A DNA stretch of 56,174 nt from Pseudomonadota bacterium (GTDB lineage: Bacteria; Pseudomonadota; Gammaproteobacteria; Burkholderiales; Chitinibacteraceae), in assembly GCA_018261735.1 (NCBI GenBank), contig JAGTRM010000028.1, forward strand, positions 1 through 56,174. Direction: 5' to 3'. This document shows positions 25,818 to 35,419 of this stretch, one piece after another. A program made the translations under genes and the position numbers. The notes under the pieces were generated by a model. It was not told the origin of the DNA and did no database searches. It saw only the letters and a list, made by a program, of their open reading frames with translations. The number at the start of each line of letters is the position of its first letter. Positions within the stretch are counted from its first letter, which is position 1.

Positions 25818-26906
25818 ATGTCTGACTACTACATCGGTCTAATGACCGGCACCAGCCTCGACGGCATCGACACCGCGCTGGTCGACTTCTCCGGCGCACA
25901 CCCGCGCCTGATCGCCGCAACCGGCACGCCGCTCGATCAAGACTTGCGCGTCGAATTGCTGGCACTGCAAGCCAGCGGCGCGGATGAGCTGCATCGCGCC
26001 GCGCTGGCCGCCAACGCCCACAGCCGCGCCTGCGCTAACGCAGTCAATCAATTGCTCGCGCAGACCGGCATCGCCGCCCAAGATATCCGCGCGATCGGCA
26101 ACCACGGCCAGACCATCCGCCACCGGCCCGAATGCGGCTACACGCTGCAGATCGGCAACCACGCGCTGTTGGCCGAGCTGACCGGCATCAGCGTGGTCGG
26201 CGATTTCCGCAGCCGCGATGTCGCCGCCGGCGGCCAGGGCGCACCGCTGGTGCCGGCTTTTCACCAAGCCATCTTTGGCCAAGCCGCCGAAACCCGCGTG
26301 CTCGTCAACGTCGGCGGCATCGCCAACCTCACCATCCTGCCCGCCAGCTGCAACGTCACCGGCTGGGACTGCGGACCCGGCAATGTACTGATGGACCTGT
26401 GGACACAGCGCCATCAAGGCTGCGCCTACGATGCCGACGGTGCTTGGGCCGCCGGCGGAAAAACCCTGCCCGATCTGCTGCAAACGCTGCTGGCCGAACC
26501 TTGGTTCGCGCTGCCCGCGCCAAAAAGCACCGGGCGCGACCTGTTCCACGCGGCTTGGCTCGATGCAGTGCTCGCCGGGCGGAACGACGCGCCGCAAGAC
26601 GTGCAGGCCACGCTCTGCGCGCTGACTGCCCGCACCATTGCCGATGCAGCCCGCGCAGCCCATCCCGCTACGCTGTACCTGTGCGGCGGAGGTGCACACA
26701 ACGCCACGCTGGCCGCGATGCTGGCGGGCGAACTGCCACAGACGCGCATCGGCACCACCGCCGAGCTTGGCGTCAACCCGGACTGGGTCGAAGCCTATGC
26801 CTTTGCCTGGCTCGCGCGCTGCTGTATCGAGCGCATCCCCGCCAACCTGCCGGCCGTGACCGGCGCGAGCGGGCCGCGCATACTTGGCGCGATTTATTCG
26901 CAATGA
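25818..26906 (+). CDS. anmK: Anhydro-N-acetylmuramic acid kinase
   Basis: Cell-wall recycling enzyme of 362 residues: cleaves and phosphorylates 1,6-anhydro-MurNAc to MurNAc-6-phosphate. Seen: IGLMTGTSLDGIDTALVDF (the N-terminal ATP-site block), AIGNHGQTIRHRP, VVGDFRSRDVAAGGQGAPLV, LVNVGGIANLT and GWDCGPGNVLMD, and LCGGGAHNATL near the C terminus. A MITE-like repeat ends 2 bp before its start, so the repeat must supply or carry the ribosome site and leader. Its stop overlaps the start of mnmD (ATGA). Confidence 0.95.
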   Translation: MSDYYIGLMTGTSLDGIDTALVDFSGAHPRLIAATGTPLDQDLRVELLALQASGADELHRAALAANAHSRACANAVNQLLAQTGIAAQDIRAIGNHGQTIRHRPECGYTLQIGNHALLAELTGISVVGDFRSRDVAAGGQGAPLVPAFHQAIFGQAAETRVLVNVGGIANLTILPASCNVTGWDCGPGNVLMDLWTQRHQGCAYDADGAWAAGGKTLPDLLQTLLAEPWFALPAPKSTGRDLFHAAWLDAVLAGRNDAPQDVQATLCALTARTIADAARAAHPATLYLCGGGAHNATLAAMLAGELPQTRIGTTAELGVNPDWVEAYAFAWLARCCIERIPANLPAVTGASGPRILGAIYSQ

Positions 26907-27613
26907 TCCAGCCTGCCGCAATCGCCTTCTCGCCGGAGGGCGTGCCCTACTCCGCCACGTTTGACGACATTTACCACACCACCGACGGCGGACTGGGGCA
27001 GATCGAACATGTGTTCATGGCCGGCAACGGCCTGCCGCAACGCTGGCGCGAGCGGGATACGTTCACGATTCTGGAAACCGGCTTCGGCCTGGGCTTGAGC
27101 TTTCTGACTACTTGGCAAGCCTGGAGAGTTGATCCACAGCGCAGCACGCGGCTGCAGTTCATCTCGGTAGAAAAATACCCGTTCCAGTCCGCTGATCTCG
27201 CGCGTCTGCACGCCAGCTGGCCGCAGTTCACTGAGCTCTCCGAGCAACTCGTGGCAGGCTGGCCGGCACTGACCGAAGGTCGGCACGACATCCTGCTCGA
27301 TGGCGGACAGGTGCAACTGACCCTGCTACTGGGCGATGCGCAGGAACAATTTCCACGCATTCCGGATCAAGCCAACGCGATTTATCTCGATGGCTTCGCG
27401 CCCTCCAAGAATCCGGACATGTGGTCGCCGGCACTGTTCCGGCAACTTGCCCGCTTGGCGGCTGAAGATTGCACGCTGGCGACCTGGAGCGTGGCCGGCT
27501 TTGTGCGCCAGGGGCTAACAGAGGCCGGCTTTACGGTCAGCAAAGCCAAGGGTTTCGGCGGCAAGCGGCAGATGCTGCAAGGACGACGCACCGCCCAACT
27601 TGAGGCCGATTGA
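26903..27613 (+). CDS. mnmD: tRNA (5-methylaminomethyl-2-thiouridine) methyltransferase, MnmD-type
   Basis: Adds the final methyl group to U34 of certain tRNAs using SAM. Seen: 236 residues covering only the methyltransferase half of E. coli Mnm[17 protein letters not shown] at the start, [14 protein letters not shown] (SAM site), [25 protein letters not shown] (family catalytic block), [14 protein letters not shown] and [10 protein letters not shown]. The FAD oxidase half (about 400 residues in E. coli) is missing from the protein and from the neighbourhood. The methyltransferase alone needs nm5U as substrate, so either another enzyme supplies it or the pathway uses the ammonium branch. It overlaps anmK by 4 nt. 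Confidence 0.9.
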   Translation: MIQPAAIAFSPEGVPYSATFDDIYHTTDGGLGQIEHVFMAGNGLPQRWRERDTFTILETGFGLGLSFLTTWQAWRVDPQRSTRLQFISVEKYPFQSADLARLHASWPQFTELSEQLVAGWPALTEGRHDILLDGGQVQLTLLLGDAQEQFPRIPDQANAIYLDGFAPSKNPDMWSPALFRQLARLAAEDCTLATWSVAGFVRQGLTEAGFTVSKAKGFGGKRQMLQGRRTAQLEAD

Positions 27614-27782
27614 GGCAATACTACCCAAACCATGCTTTGCCGCCGGCTCCAATAAGGACTACACTGCCCAGAGTTCCGCTCCAACCAGTCTGCGCGACTT
27701 CTGTTTATTCCCTACCCTATCTGCCTTTGACTGGCGCCTCAGACCACTGAAGCGACAGGCCGATGATCTCCCTGGAGTTTTA

Positions 27783-29285
27783 ATGTCTTTTTCCGCCCTT
27801 GGGCTTGCGGATGAACTCGTCCGCGCAGTTACTGAACTTGGCTACACCACCCCTACCCCGATTCAACAGCAAGGCATTCCCGCCGTATTGGCCGGCGGTG
27901 ACTTGATGGCCGGCGCCCAGACCGGCACCGGCAAGACCGCAGGTTTTGTCCTTCCGATCCTGCAACGCCTGATTTCCGTGCCAATTCCGGAAGGCCGCGG
28001 CAAAATCCGCGTGCTGGTGCTGGTACCGACGCGTGAACTCGCCGCGCAGGTCGAAGAATCCGTGCGCGACTATGGCAAACATACCCGGATCACCTCGCTG
28101 GCCATGTTTGGCGGTGTCAGCATCAACCCGCAAATCTATGCGATGCGCAAGCGCGTGGACATTCTGGTTTCCACCCCGGGTCGCCTGCTCGATCACGTGG
28201 GACAGAAAACCGTCGACCTGAGCGGCGTGGAAACACTGGTGCTGGACGAAGCCGACCGCATGCTCGACATGGGCTTTATCCGCGATATCCGCAAGGTGCT
28301 GGCGCTGCTGCCGAAGAAACGCCAGAACCTGCTGTTCTCCGCCACGTTCTCGGACGAGATCAAGGAACTGGCCGACGGCATCCTGACCAATCCGGCACTG
28401 ATCGAAGTGGCGCGCCGCAACGCCACCGCCGAACTGATTTCGCAAAAGGTTTATACCGTGGACCGCGACCAGAAACGCCAGCTGCTGGCGCACCTGATCA
28501 AGGAAAACAACTGGCACCAGGTGCTGGTATTTACCCGCACCAAGCATGGCGCCAACCGGTTGGCCGAGCAACTGGACAAGGAAGGCATCACTTCCATGGC
28601 CATTCACGGCAACAAGAGCCAGGGCGCGCGTACCCGTGCCTTGTCGGAATTCAAGTCCGGCACGCTGCAGGTGCTGGTCGCGACCGACATCGCCGCGCGC
28701 GGTATTGATATTTCAGAGCTGCCGCATGTGGTGAACTACGAGTTGCCCAACGTGCCGGAAGACTATGTGCACCGCATCGGCCGTACCGGTCGCGCGGGTT
28801 CGGAAGGCGAAGCGATCTCGCTGGTCTGCGTGGATGAACTCAAGCTGCTGGCCGATATCGAGCGCAAGATCAAGCGCGAGATCCCGGCAGAAACCGTCCC
28901 CGGCTTTGCTTGGGACCCGAAAGCCAAGCCGGAACCGATTCTGAATGGCCGCAACGGGCCACGTCAGGGGGGTGGTCGTCCGGGCCAAGGCAATGGTGGA
29001 CGCTCGGGCCAAGGTGGGCGTCAAGGTCAGGGTCAGGGTCGCGGCAGTGCAAAACCGCAAGGGCAAGGCCAGTCACGTCCGGCCGCCAAGCCGGCGGCAG
29101 CCAAACCACATGGCGCGAAACCTGTTGCAAGCGCACACGCAGGCAACAAAGCGGAACCGAACGGCAACGTGATCACTCCGCCGCGCGAAGTCAACGGCAA
29201 TGTCGCGCCTCCCCGCCAACAACGCGGCTCACGCAATGTGCCGGCGCTGCTTGGCGGACATCGTTCGGGCGGCCGGCATCACTAA
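27783..29285 (+). CDS. rhlE: DEAD-box RNA helicase, RhlE type
   Basis: ATP-dependent RNA helicase of 500 residues, likely acting in ribosome assembly or RNA decay. Seen: [14 protein letters not shown] and the Q motif [11 protein letters not shown]; motif [24 protein letters not shown]; motif II DEAD; motif III SAT; RGIDI and [10 protein letters not shown]. After about residue 375 a low-complexity tail rich in Gly, Gln, Arg, Lys and Pro follows, typical of RNA-binding tails. GGAG lies just before the ATG at 27783; the frame opens 61 codons earlier without support. A terminator follows. Confidence 0.93.
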   Translation: MSFSALGLADELVRAVTELGYTTPTPIQQQGIPAVLAGGDLMAGAQTGTGKTAGFVLPILQRLISVPIPEGRGKIRVLVLVPTRELAAQVEESVRDYGKHTRITSLAMFGGVSINPQIYAMRKRVDILVSTPGRLLDHVGQKTVDLSGVETLVLDEADRMLDMGFIRDIRKVLALLPKKRQNLLFSATFSDEIKELADGILTNPALIEVARRNATAELISQKVYTVDRDQKRQLLAHLIKENNWHQVLVFTRTKHGANRLAEQLDKEGITSMAIHGNKSQGARTRALSEFKSGTLQVLVATDIAARGIDISELPHVVNYELPNVPEDYVHRIGRTGRAGSEGEAISLVCVDELKLLADIERKIKREIPAETVPGFAWDPKAKPEPILNGRNGPRQGGGRPGQGNGGRSGQGGRQGQGQGRGSAKPQGQGQSRPAAKPAAAKPHGAKPVASAHAGNKAEPNGNVITPPREVNGNVAPPRQQRGSRNVPALLGGHRSGGRHH

Positions 29286-29311
29286 GCCACTCCGCACGAA
29301 ATCAGTCCCCA

Positions 29312-29340
29312 GCCCCCGGCCCAGCCGGGGGTTTTAGTTT
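29312..29340 (+). terminator. Terminator after rhlE
   Basis: CCCCCGGC and GCCGGGGG form a tight stem with a 3-nt loop, followed by TTTTAGTTT, 26 bp after the rhlE stop. Confidence 0.85.
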
Positions 29341-29460
29341 CTGCAGCCTCCATTTGCCCCACCTTTCAACGCTCATCCGGCATCAGAGAAACAACAGACT
29401 GACAGCAACAATTCGGCTCGTGTTAGCGCTTGGTAACATAAAGATGCTATAAACGAGGGC

Positions 29461-30390
29461 ATGAATAACGCTTCTTCCCTTTCGCAAAGTACTAGTCAGG
29501 TCATGCGGCTCTACGTCCGGGCACACCCCTACTCCGCACTGGCCCTGCTGGTTTCCGCACTCTGTATCAGCTGGCTTTTTGGTACCAGCAGCTATACCGC
29601 GCTGAGCAACTTCAACCAGCATTCGGTGGAATGGGGGCTGATCGGCGGCATGGCCGGGTTCCTGGCCACCTGCTGCGGCGCCCTGCCTGCATTGTTCCTG
29701 AAAAAACTGACCCAGCGCACTGAAGACACCATGCTGGGGATGGCCGCAGGCATGATGCTGGCTGCAAGTGCCTTTTCGCTGGTTATTCCAGGCGTTGCAG
29801 CGGGCGCGCAACAAACAGGGTCTCCGCTTGCAGGCGCAGTCGTTGTGGCGCTGGGGATCGGGCTCGGGGCGCTACTGATGCTGGGGTTGGATCAGTTCAC
29901 GCCGCACACGCATCCGCACGGCGAACCCTGCGGTCCTTGCAACGATCGGTTGAATCGCGTCTGGCTGTTTGTGCTGGCCATCACCTTGCATAACCTGCCG
30001 GAAGGAATGGCGATCGGGGTTTCCTTCTCGCAGGCAGATCTGCAGGTTGGCCTGCCGTTGACCACCGCCATTGCCATTCAGGACATCCCGGAAGGATTGG
30101 CCGTAGCCATGAGCTTGCGCGCCGCCGGCTTTGGTGCATTCCGCGCCGTGCTGATTGCCGGTGCATCCGGTTTTATGGAACCGCTGGGCGCCTTGTTTGG
30201 CGTCGGGCTTTCAAGCGGTATGGCCCTTGCCTACCCGATCGGACTGGGACTCGCTGCCGGCGCAATGATTTTTGTGGTTTCGCATGAAGTGATTCCCGAA
30301 ACGCACAGAAATGGTCACCAGACACCCTCGACGCTGGGCCTGATGACCGGCTTTGTGATCATGATGATTCTGGATACCGCACTCGGATAA
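29461..30390 (+). CDS. ZIP-family metal transporter
   Basis: Inner-membrane divalent metal transporter of 309 residues, about eight spans. Seen: a longer N-terminal arm (to about residue 55) before the first family span; a His-rich loop HTHPHGEP between spans 3 and 4; the metal site HNLPEGMAIGVSF in span 4; and AIQDIPEGLAVAMSL in span 5, followed by SHEVIPETHRNGH. Known: the metal site in ZIP proteins is formed by these two H/D-x-x-E motifs, and members import Zn2+ or other metals. It ends 36 bp before dps, so the pair is probably co-transcribed. Confidence 0.9.
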   Translation: MNNASSLSQSTSQVMRLYVRAHPYSALALLVSALCISWLFGTSSYTALSNFNQHSVEWGLIGGMAGFLATCCGALPALFLKKLTQRTEDTMLGMAAGMMLAASAFSLVIPGVAAGAQQTGSPLAGAVVVALGIGLGALLMLGLDQFTPHTHPHGEPCGPCNDRLNRVWLFVLAITLHNLPEGMAIGVSFSQADLQVGLPLTTAIAIQDIPEGLAVAMSLRAAGFGAFRAVLIAGASGFMEPLGALFGVGLSSGMALAYPIGLGLAAGAMIFVVSHEVIPETHRNGHQTPSTLGLMTGFVIMMILDTALG

Positions 30391-30426
30391 ACCTGTTTCC
30401 CCAACAACAACGCAAGGAGTATCAAC

Positions 30427-30948
30427 ATGGCAAAAATCAATATCGGCATCGAAGAAAATGATCGCAAGGAAATTGCAGAGGGTCTTTCGCTGCTGCTGGC
30501 CGATAGCTTCACGCTCTACATGAAGACGCATAACTTCCACTGGAATGTTACCGGTCCGATGTTCCAGACACTGCATGTACTTTTCCAGCAGCAATACACC
30601 GAACTGTGGAACGCGCTGGATCTGATTGCGGAGCGCATCCGCTCGCTGGGCCATTACGCACCGGGCTCGTTCAAGCGCTTTTCCGAGCTGGCATCCATTG
30701 CAGAAGAACATGGGGTTCCGTCCGCACGCGACATGATGCTGCAACTAGTGGAAGGTCAGGAGGCCGTGGCCCGCACTGCGCGCGAAGTCTTCAAGATTGC
30801 CGATGCCGCCAACGACCAGCCCACCGCAGACCTGCTCACCCAGCGCATGGAAATCCATGAAAAGAACGCCTGGATGCTGCGCGCCCTGATGGAAGACGGC
30901 GCGGAAAGTATTCCCGCCCCGGTTGGCAAGAAGAAAAAAGCCAAGTAA
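30427..30948 (+). CDS. dps: Dps-family DNA-binding ferritin
   Basis: Twelve-subunit ferroxidase of 173 residues that stores iron and shields DNA from peroxide. Seen: the core motif YMKTHNFHWNVTGPMFQTLH with the ferroxidase His residues, then YTELWNALDLIAERIRSLG with the Asp and Glu ligands. The tail ends KKKKAK, a basic extension suited to DNA contact (E. coli Dps has its Lys-rich tail at the N terminus). It lies downstream of a ZIP metal transporter, which suggests a metal or oxidative-stress unit. A long inverted repeat after it ends the transcript. Confidence 0.92.
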   Translation: MAKINIGIEENDRKEIAEGLSLLLADSFTLYMKTHNFHWNVTGPMFQTLHVLFQQQYTELWNALDLIAERIRSLGHYAPGSFKRFSELASIAEEHGVPSARDMMLQLVEGQEAVARTAREVFKIADAANDQPTADLLTQRMEIHEKNAWMLRALMEDGAESIPAPVGKKKKAK

Positions 30949-30957
30949 GCAGCACCG

Positions 30958-31004
30958 CCAAAACAAAACGCCACGAGGTTGATCCCGTGGCATTTTGTTT
31001 TGGC
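30958..31004. terminator. Bidirectional terminator between dps and cysS
   Basis: CCAAAACAAAACGCCACG pairs with CGTGGCATTTTGTTTTGG at 17 of 18 positions across an 11-nt loop. The converging genes and the A/T-rich outer stem fit a two-way terminator. Confidence 0.75.
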
Positions 31005-31019
31005 AGATGCGTCAGCACA

Positions 31020-32399
31020 TTATTTCCGACGCCAGGTCGTTCCTTGCGGCCCGTCTTCCAGCACCACACCAGCGGCATCCAATTCGGCGCGAATCCGGTC
31101 CGATTCGGCAAAATTTTTGGCCGCCCGGGCCGCCTTGCGACCGGCGATCAGCGCCTCGATCTGCTCTGCGTTCAACCCATCCTCCGCAACCGGGGTGCTG
31201 CCTTGCAGGAAATCCACCGGATCGCGTTCCAGTAAGCCCAGAATTCCACCGAGCTGCTTCAACAGCAACGCCACTTGCGGGTCGCGACTGCGATTCACTT
31301 CACCGGCCAGATCGAACAGCACGGCCACCGCTTCCGGTGTGTTGAAATCATCGTCCATCGCCGCCTTGAAGCGCGCGGCATAGGCATTCGACCAATCAAT
31401 TTCCCCTGCAGCCGGAAGATCAATGCCGCGCAGCGCGGTATACAGGCGAGACAGGCCCTGGCGCGCATCGTCGAGCAGGGTATCGGCAAAATTGATCGGG
31501 CTGCGGTAGTGCGCGCGCACGATCAGGAAGCGCACCACTTCGCCATCGTAATGCTTGAGCACATCGCGGATCGTGAAGAAATTGCCCAGCGATTTGGACA
31601 TCTTCTCGCCGTCGATCTGCACGAAACCGTTATGCAGCCAGTAGTTCACATAGGCGTGGTCATGTGCCCCTTCGGATTGGGCGATCTCGTTCTCGTGATG
31701 CGGGAACTGCAGATCGGCGCCGCCGCCGTGAATGTCGAAATGCTCGCCCAGATGATGGCAGCTCATCGCCGAGCACTCGATATGCCAGCCCGGCCGGCCA
31801 TGACCCCAGGGCGAATCCCAATACGGCTCGCCCGGTTTGGCGCCTTTCCACAGCACGAAATCGAGCGGATCGCGCTTGAACTCGTCCACCGCCACGCGCT
31901 CGCCGGCGCGCAGGTCATCCAGGCTCTTGCCGGAAAGCTTGCCGTAGCCCGGGAACTCATGCACCGCGTAGTAAACGTCGCCATTGGCTGCGGGATAGGC
32001 CCGGCCCTTGGCAATCAGTTGGTTGATCAGCGCCTGCATGCCGTCGATATGCTGTGTGGCGCGCGGCTCGAACGTCGGTGGCAGCAGGCCCAGCGCAGTG
32101 CAGTCTTCGTGCATGTAGCCAATGGTGCGCTCGGTCAGCGCCTCGATCGGCTCGTTGTTTTCCGCTGCGCGCTTGATGATCTTGTCGTCGATGTCGGTGA
32201 TATTGCGCACATAGGTCACGTTATATCCGGCTGCCTGCAACCAGCGATAGACCACATCGAACGAAGTCAGCATGCGCGCGTGCCCGACGTGGCACAGGTC
32301 GTATACCGTCATGCCGCAGACATACATGCGCACCTTGCCGGGTTCAATGGGCTGAAACGGTTGTTTTTCGCGGGCGAGCGTGTTGTATACGGTGAGCAT
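31020..32399 (-). CDS. cysS: Cysteinyl-tRNA synthetase
   Basis: Class I aminoacyl-tRNA synthetase of 459 residues. Seen: [20 protein letters not shown] at the start; [18 protein letters not shown] with the zinc Cys and the HIGH box; [16 protein letters not shown]; a second zinc cluster around [13 protein letters not shown] and [12 protein letters not shown]; and the KMSKS box in [15 protein letters not shown] helical tRNA-binding domain completes it. It converges on dps. Confidence 0.96.
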   Translation of the reverse strand: MLTVYNTLAREKQPFQPIEPGKVRMYVCGMTVYDLCHVGHARMLTSFDVVYRWLQAAGYNVTYVRNITDIDDKIIKRAAENNEPIEALTERTIGYMHEDCTALGLLPPTFEPRATQHIDGMQALINQLIAKGRAYPAANGDVYYAVHEFPGYGKLSGKSLDDLRAGERVAVDEFKRDPLDFVLWKGAKPGEPYWDSPWGHGRPGWHIECSAMSCHHLGEHFDIHGGGADLQFPHHENEIAQSEGAHDHAYVNYWLHNGFVQIDGEKMSKSLGNFFTIRDVLKHYDGEVVRFLIVRAHYRSPINFADTLLDDARQGLSRLYTALRGIDLPAAGEIDWSNAYAARFKAAMDDDFNTPEAVAVLFDLAGEVNRSRDPQVALLLKQLGGILGLLERDPVDFLQGSTPVAEDGLNAEQIEALIAGRKAARAAKNFAESDRIRAELDAAGVVLEDGPQGTTWRRK

Positions 32400-32650
32400 G
32401 GGCGTTCAATGAAAATTTGCTGATAAAGATGGAATTGTAACAGAGTGCCGCAACACCCCGCATTCAGCCGATCGAGCGTCAGCGAGGCTCTTCCGCCGGA
32501 GGGCGGAAGCGGGGATGGTGGGAATGAATCAAACAAGGCTGCGGGTTGCAGCTACAACAACAATCGGTCGTGCTCTGCCCGAGCGTGCCAAAGCTGGATG
32601 CTTGCCTCTTTATTTCAGCCGTGTACCAAAGGCATCAAGCACGGCGCACA
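32400..32650. other. Gene-free spacer between cysS and dcd
   Basis: About 250 bp with no supported gene. It holds a perfect 8-bp hairpin, CTTCCGCC / GGCGGAAG, at 32490-32509 and presumably the cysS promoter on the minus strand. I see no tRNA or known RNA in it. The dcd terminator lies at its right side. Confidence 0.5.
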
Positions 32651-32654
32651 TAAG

Positions 32655-32684
32655 AAAATGGCGCAGCAATCAGCTACGCCATTT
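32655..32684 (-). terminator. Terminator of dcd
   Basis: On the minus strand AAATGGCG and CGCCATTTT form the outer stem around a loop with a smaller GC/GC pairing, 24 bp after the dcd stop. Confidence 0.65.
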
Positions 32685-32707
32685 GATGCTCGCCTCAAAC
32701 CTGATAA

Positions 32708-33283
32708 TCAGGTCTTGGGCAACGTCACGCCCACCTGGCCCTGGTACTTGCCGCCACGATCGCGGTACGAGGTCTCGCAAACATCGTCATCGTCGGCTTC
32801 AAAGAACAACACCTGCGCCACGCCCTCGTTGGCGTAGATCTTGCCCGGCAGCGGCGTGGTGTTGGAGAATTCCAGAGTCACATAGCCTTCCCATTCCGGT
32901 TCGAACGGGGTGACGTTGACGATGATGCCGCAGCGGGCATAGGTCGATTTGCCAAGGCAGACCGTCAGCGTATTGCGCGGGATGCGGAAGTATTCCACCG
33001 TACGGGCCAGGGCGAACGAGTTGGGCGGGATGATGCAATAGCCCTTGCCGGACACATCCACGAAACTGTTTTCATCGAAGTTTTTCGGGTCGACAATCGT
33101 GCTGTTCAGGTTGGTGAATACCTTGAACTCATCGGCGCAACGGATATCGTAGCCATAGCTGGATGTGCCGTACGAAACAATGCGCTGACCATCGACCATC
33201 TTCACCTGGCCCGGCACAAACGGATCGATCATGCTGTGCTGCTCAACCATTTTTCGAATCCATTTATCGCTCTTGATGCTCAT
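32708..33283 (-). CDS. dcd: dCTP deaminase
   Basis: Converts dCTP to dUTP, the main source of dTTP precursors in proteobacteria. Seen: 191 residues starting [12 protein letters not shown], with [51 protein letters not shown], and [16 protein letters not shown] followed by [11 protein letters not shown] with the catalytic Glu. I chose the ATG at 33283; the frame runs 38 codons further but without similarity to the family and into the divergent bcp region. Confidence 0.95.
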   Translation of the reverse strand: MSIKSDKWIRKMVEQHSMIDPFVPGQVKMVDGQRIVSYGTSSYGYDIRCADEFKVFTNLNSTIVDPKNFDENSFVDVSGKGYCIIPPNSFALARTVEYFRIPRNTLTVCLGKSTYARCGIIVNVTPFEPEWEGYVTLEFSNTTPLPGKIYANEGVAQVLFFEADDDDVCETSYRDRGGKYQGQVGVTLPKT

Positions 33284-33428
33284 CGTATCGACACCATCTG
33301 TAATCAAATGAGGGCATTCTAGCCGTAGGGCGAAGTGCTGGATAGACGTGAATAAAGACCGCAACAGTCGACCAGACGTTTCTTGCCCAAGTGCCATTCA
33401 TCGACCATTATCAAAACAGGAGGTACTC

Positions 33429-33887
33429 ATGCCCAGCCCACTTTGCCCCGCTATCCAACTGCCGATGACCAGTGGCGGCACCTTCGATACCACCGCCCTT
33501 CTCGGGCAAACATTTGTTCTCTACTTCTACCCCAAAGACAACACGCCCGGATGCACGACCGAAGGCGGCGACTTCCGCGATAGTTATGCCGAATTCCTCG
33601 CTGCGGACTGCCCGGTGTTCGGCCTCTCGCGCGACAGCATCAAATCCCACGAAGGATTCAAGGCCAAGCAAAGTTACCCGTTCGAGCTTGTCAGCGATCA
33701 GGAAGAACTGGCCTGCCGCGCCTTCGATGTCATCAAGACCAAAAAAATGTATGGCAAAGAGGTGCAAGGCATCGAGCGCAGCACCTTCGTCATCAACCGA
33801 CAAGGAGAAATTGCCAAGGAATGGCGCGGGGTAAAAGTGCCCGGCCATGTGGCGGAAGTACTGGCTTTCGTGCAAACACTCAAATAA
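33429..33887 (+). CDS. bcp: Thioredoxin-dependent peroxiredoxin (Bcp/PrxQ)
   Basis: Peroxidase of 152 residues that reduces H2O2 and organic peroxides. Seen: FVLYFYPKDNTPGCTTEGGDF with the peroxidatic Cys in PGCT. The resolving Cys five residues later in E. coli Bcp is replaced (EGG). A Cys in EELACRAFDV may serve instead, as in the second PrxQ type, or the enzyme may work with one Cys. GVKVPGHVAEVL closes the fold. AGGAGG sits 6 nt before the ATG at 33429, which decides the start. It is divergent from dcd and 47 bp before the PhoH gene. Confidence 0.92.
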   Translation: MPSPLCPAIQLPMTSGGTFDTTALLGQTFVLYFYPKDNTPGCTTEGGDFRDSYAEFLAADCPVFGLSRDSIKSHEGFKAKQSYPFELVSDQEELACRAFDVIKTKKMYGKEVQGIERSTFVINRQGEIAKEWRGVKVPGHVAEVLAFVQTLK

Positions 33888-33934
33888 CACGCTGGCGGGA
33901 TAGCCGCCCTTACTTACCAACAGGGAGAAACCAG

Positions 33935-35341
33935 ATGATGACGGCACGCAAGCGCAATGGCTCCACCAAGTTGTTCGTGCTCGATACCAACGTATTGATG
34001 CACGATCCGACATCCCTGTACCGGTTCGACGAGCACGATATCTTCGTGCCGATGATGACGCTGGAGGAACTCGACAGCAACAAGAAGGGCATGTCCGAAG
34101 TTTCGCGCAATGCACGCCAGGCCAGCCGCTTCATGGAGGAATTGATCAGCGGCAAAGAACACAGCCTGCAGGAAGGGGTGCCGCTCAACGTAGCCAGCCA
34201 GGGCCAGGCCACCGGGCGGTTGTTCCTGCAAACCGAATCCACCACCAGCACCCTGCCCTCGCAACTGCCGATGGGCAAAGCCGACAACCAGATCCTCGGC
34301 GTCGTTCACCACCTGCACCAGCTCAACCCCAAACGCCAAGTCATCCTGGTTTCCAAAGACATCAACATGCGCATCAAGGCCCGTGCGCTGGGGATGGCGG
34401 CCGAAGACTATTTCAATGACAAGGTGCTGGAAGATACCGACCTGCTCTACACCGGCATGCGCGAGATCAACCAGGTTTTCTGGGAGCGCAACGGGAAGGA
34501 CATGCGCTCCTGGCAGGAAGGCGGCCGCAGTCACTGGCGCATCACCGGCCCGGACAGTCAGGAACTTTACCCCAACCAGTTGCTGTTCCAGGCCGATGAA
34601 CCGGGTTTCCTGGCCCGGGTTGTCACCCTAGATGGCAAGACCGCGCAACTGGAAAGCCTAAAGGACTACACGCATCACAAGAACGCGATCTGGGGCATCA
34701 CCGCACGCAACCGCGAGCAAAATTTTGCGCTGAACCTCTTGATGAATCCGGACATCGATTTTGTTTCCTTGCTCGGCCAGGCCGGCACCGGCAAAACGCT
34801 GCTCACCCTGGCAGCCGGGCTGACCCAGACGCTGGAATCGAAAATCTACAGCGAAATCATCATGACTCGCGTCACGGTGCCAGTCGGCGAAGACATCGGT
34901 TTCCTGCCCGGCACGGAAGAAGAAAAGATGCAGCCATGGATGGGCGCGCTGGAAGACAACCTCGATGTGCTCAACCAATCCGACAACGAAGGCGGCGACT
35001 GGGGCCGGGCCGCCACGCGCGACCTGATTCGCAGCCGCATCAAGGTGAAATCGCTGAACTTCATGCGCGGACGCACCTTCCTCAACAAGCTGCTGATCAT
35101 CGACGAAGCGCAGAACCTGACGCCCAAGCAGATGAAGACATTGATCACCCGCGCCGGTCCCGGCACCAAGGTGGTGTGCCTGGGCAATATCGCACAAATC
35201 GATACGCCTTATTTGACCGAGGGTTCGTCCGGCCTGACTTACGTGGTGGACCGTTTCAAGAACTGGGGACATTCCGGCCATATCACGCTGACCCGTGGCG
35301 AGCGCTCGCGCCTCGCCGATTACGCCGCGGAAGTGCTATAA
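33935..35341 (+). CDS. PIN-PhoH fusion protein (PhoH2-like RNA helicase/nuclease)
   Basis: A 468-residue protein joining a PIN ribonuclease domain to a PhoH ATPase. Seen: the PIN part (about 1-140) begins LFVLDTNVLMHDP, with VPMMTLEELDSNKKG and a further acidic site in VSKDINMRIKARALG. The PhoH part has Walker A GQAGTGKTLL near residue 285, MTRVTVPVGEDIGFLPGTEE, and Walker B LLIIDEAQNLTPKQ. Known: mycobacterial PhoH2 with this layout unwinds and cuts RNA. I chose the ATG at 33935, with GGGAGA upstream; the frame opens 38 codons earlier inside bcp. Confidence 0.9.
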   Translation: MMTARKRNGSTKLFVLDTNVLMHDPTSLYRFDEHDIFVPMMTLEELDSNKKGMSEVSRNARQASRFMEELISGKEHSLQEGVPLNVASQGQATGRLFLQTESTTSTLPSQLPMGKADNQILGVVHHLHQLNPKRQVILVSKDINMRIKARALGMAAEDYFNDKVLEDTDLLYTGMREINQVFWERNGKDMRSWQEGGRSHWRITGPDSQELYPNQLLFQADEPGFLARVVTLDGKTAQLESLKDYTHHKNAIWGITARNREQNFALNLLMNPDIDFVSLLGQAGTGKTLLTLAAGLTQTLESKIYSEIIMTRVTVPVGEDIGFLPGTEEEKMQPWMGALEDNLDVLNQSDNEGGDWGRAATRDLIRSRIKVKSLNFMRGRTFLNKLLIIDEAQNLTPKQMKTLITRAGPGTKVVCLGNIAQIDTPYLTEGSSGLTYVVDRFKNWGHSGHITLTRGERSRLADYAAEVL

Positions 35342-35347
35342 AGCACG

Positions 35348-35380
35348 GGAGCCAAGGTTTATCACTTCCACCTTGGCTCC
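35348..35380 (+). terminator. Hairpin after the PhoH gene
   Basis: GGAGCCAAGG and CCTTGGCTCC are perfect 10-bp arms with a 13-nt loop directly after the stop. No T tract follows, so termination may be partial. Confidence 0.55.
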
Positions 35381-35419
35381 ACCCCTCCACTACCGGCGCC
35401 AGATCGGCGAGAGCAGCGC

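Noticed and set aside
26132..26902. Upstream extension of the mnmD frame through anmK
   Set aside because: The stretch overlaps anmK completely and adds a low-complexity Arg-rich sequence. The ATG at 26903 overlapping the anmK stop is the natural start.
32400..32707. Possible small RNA or tRNA between cysS and dcd
   Set aside because: No cloverleaf could be drawn; the hairpins found fit a terminator and a simple repeat.
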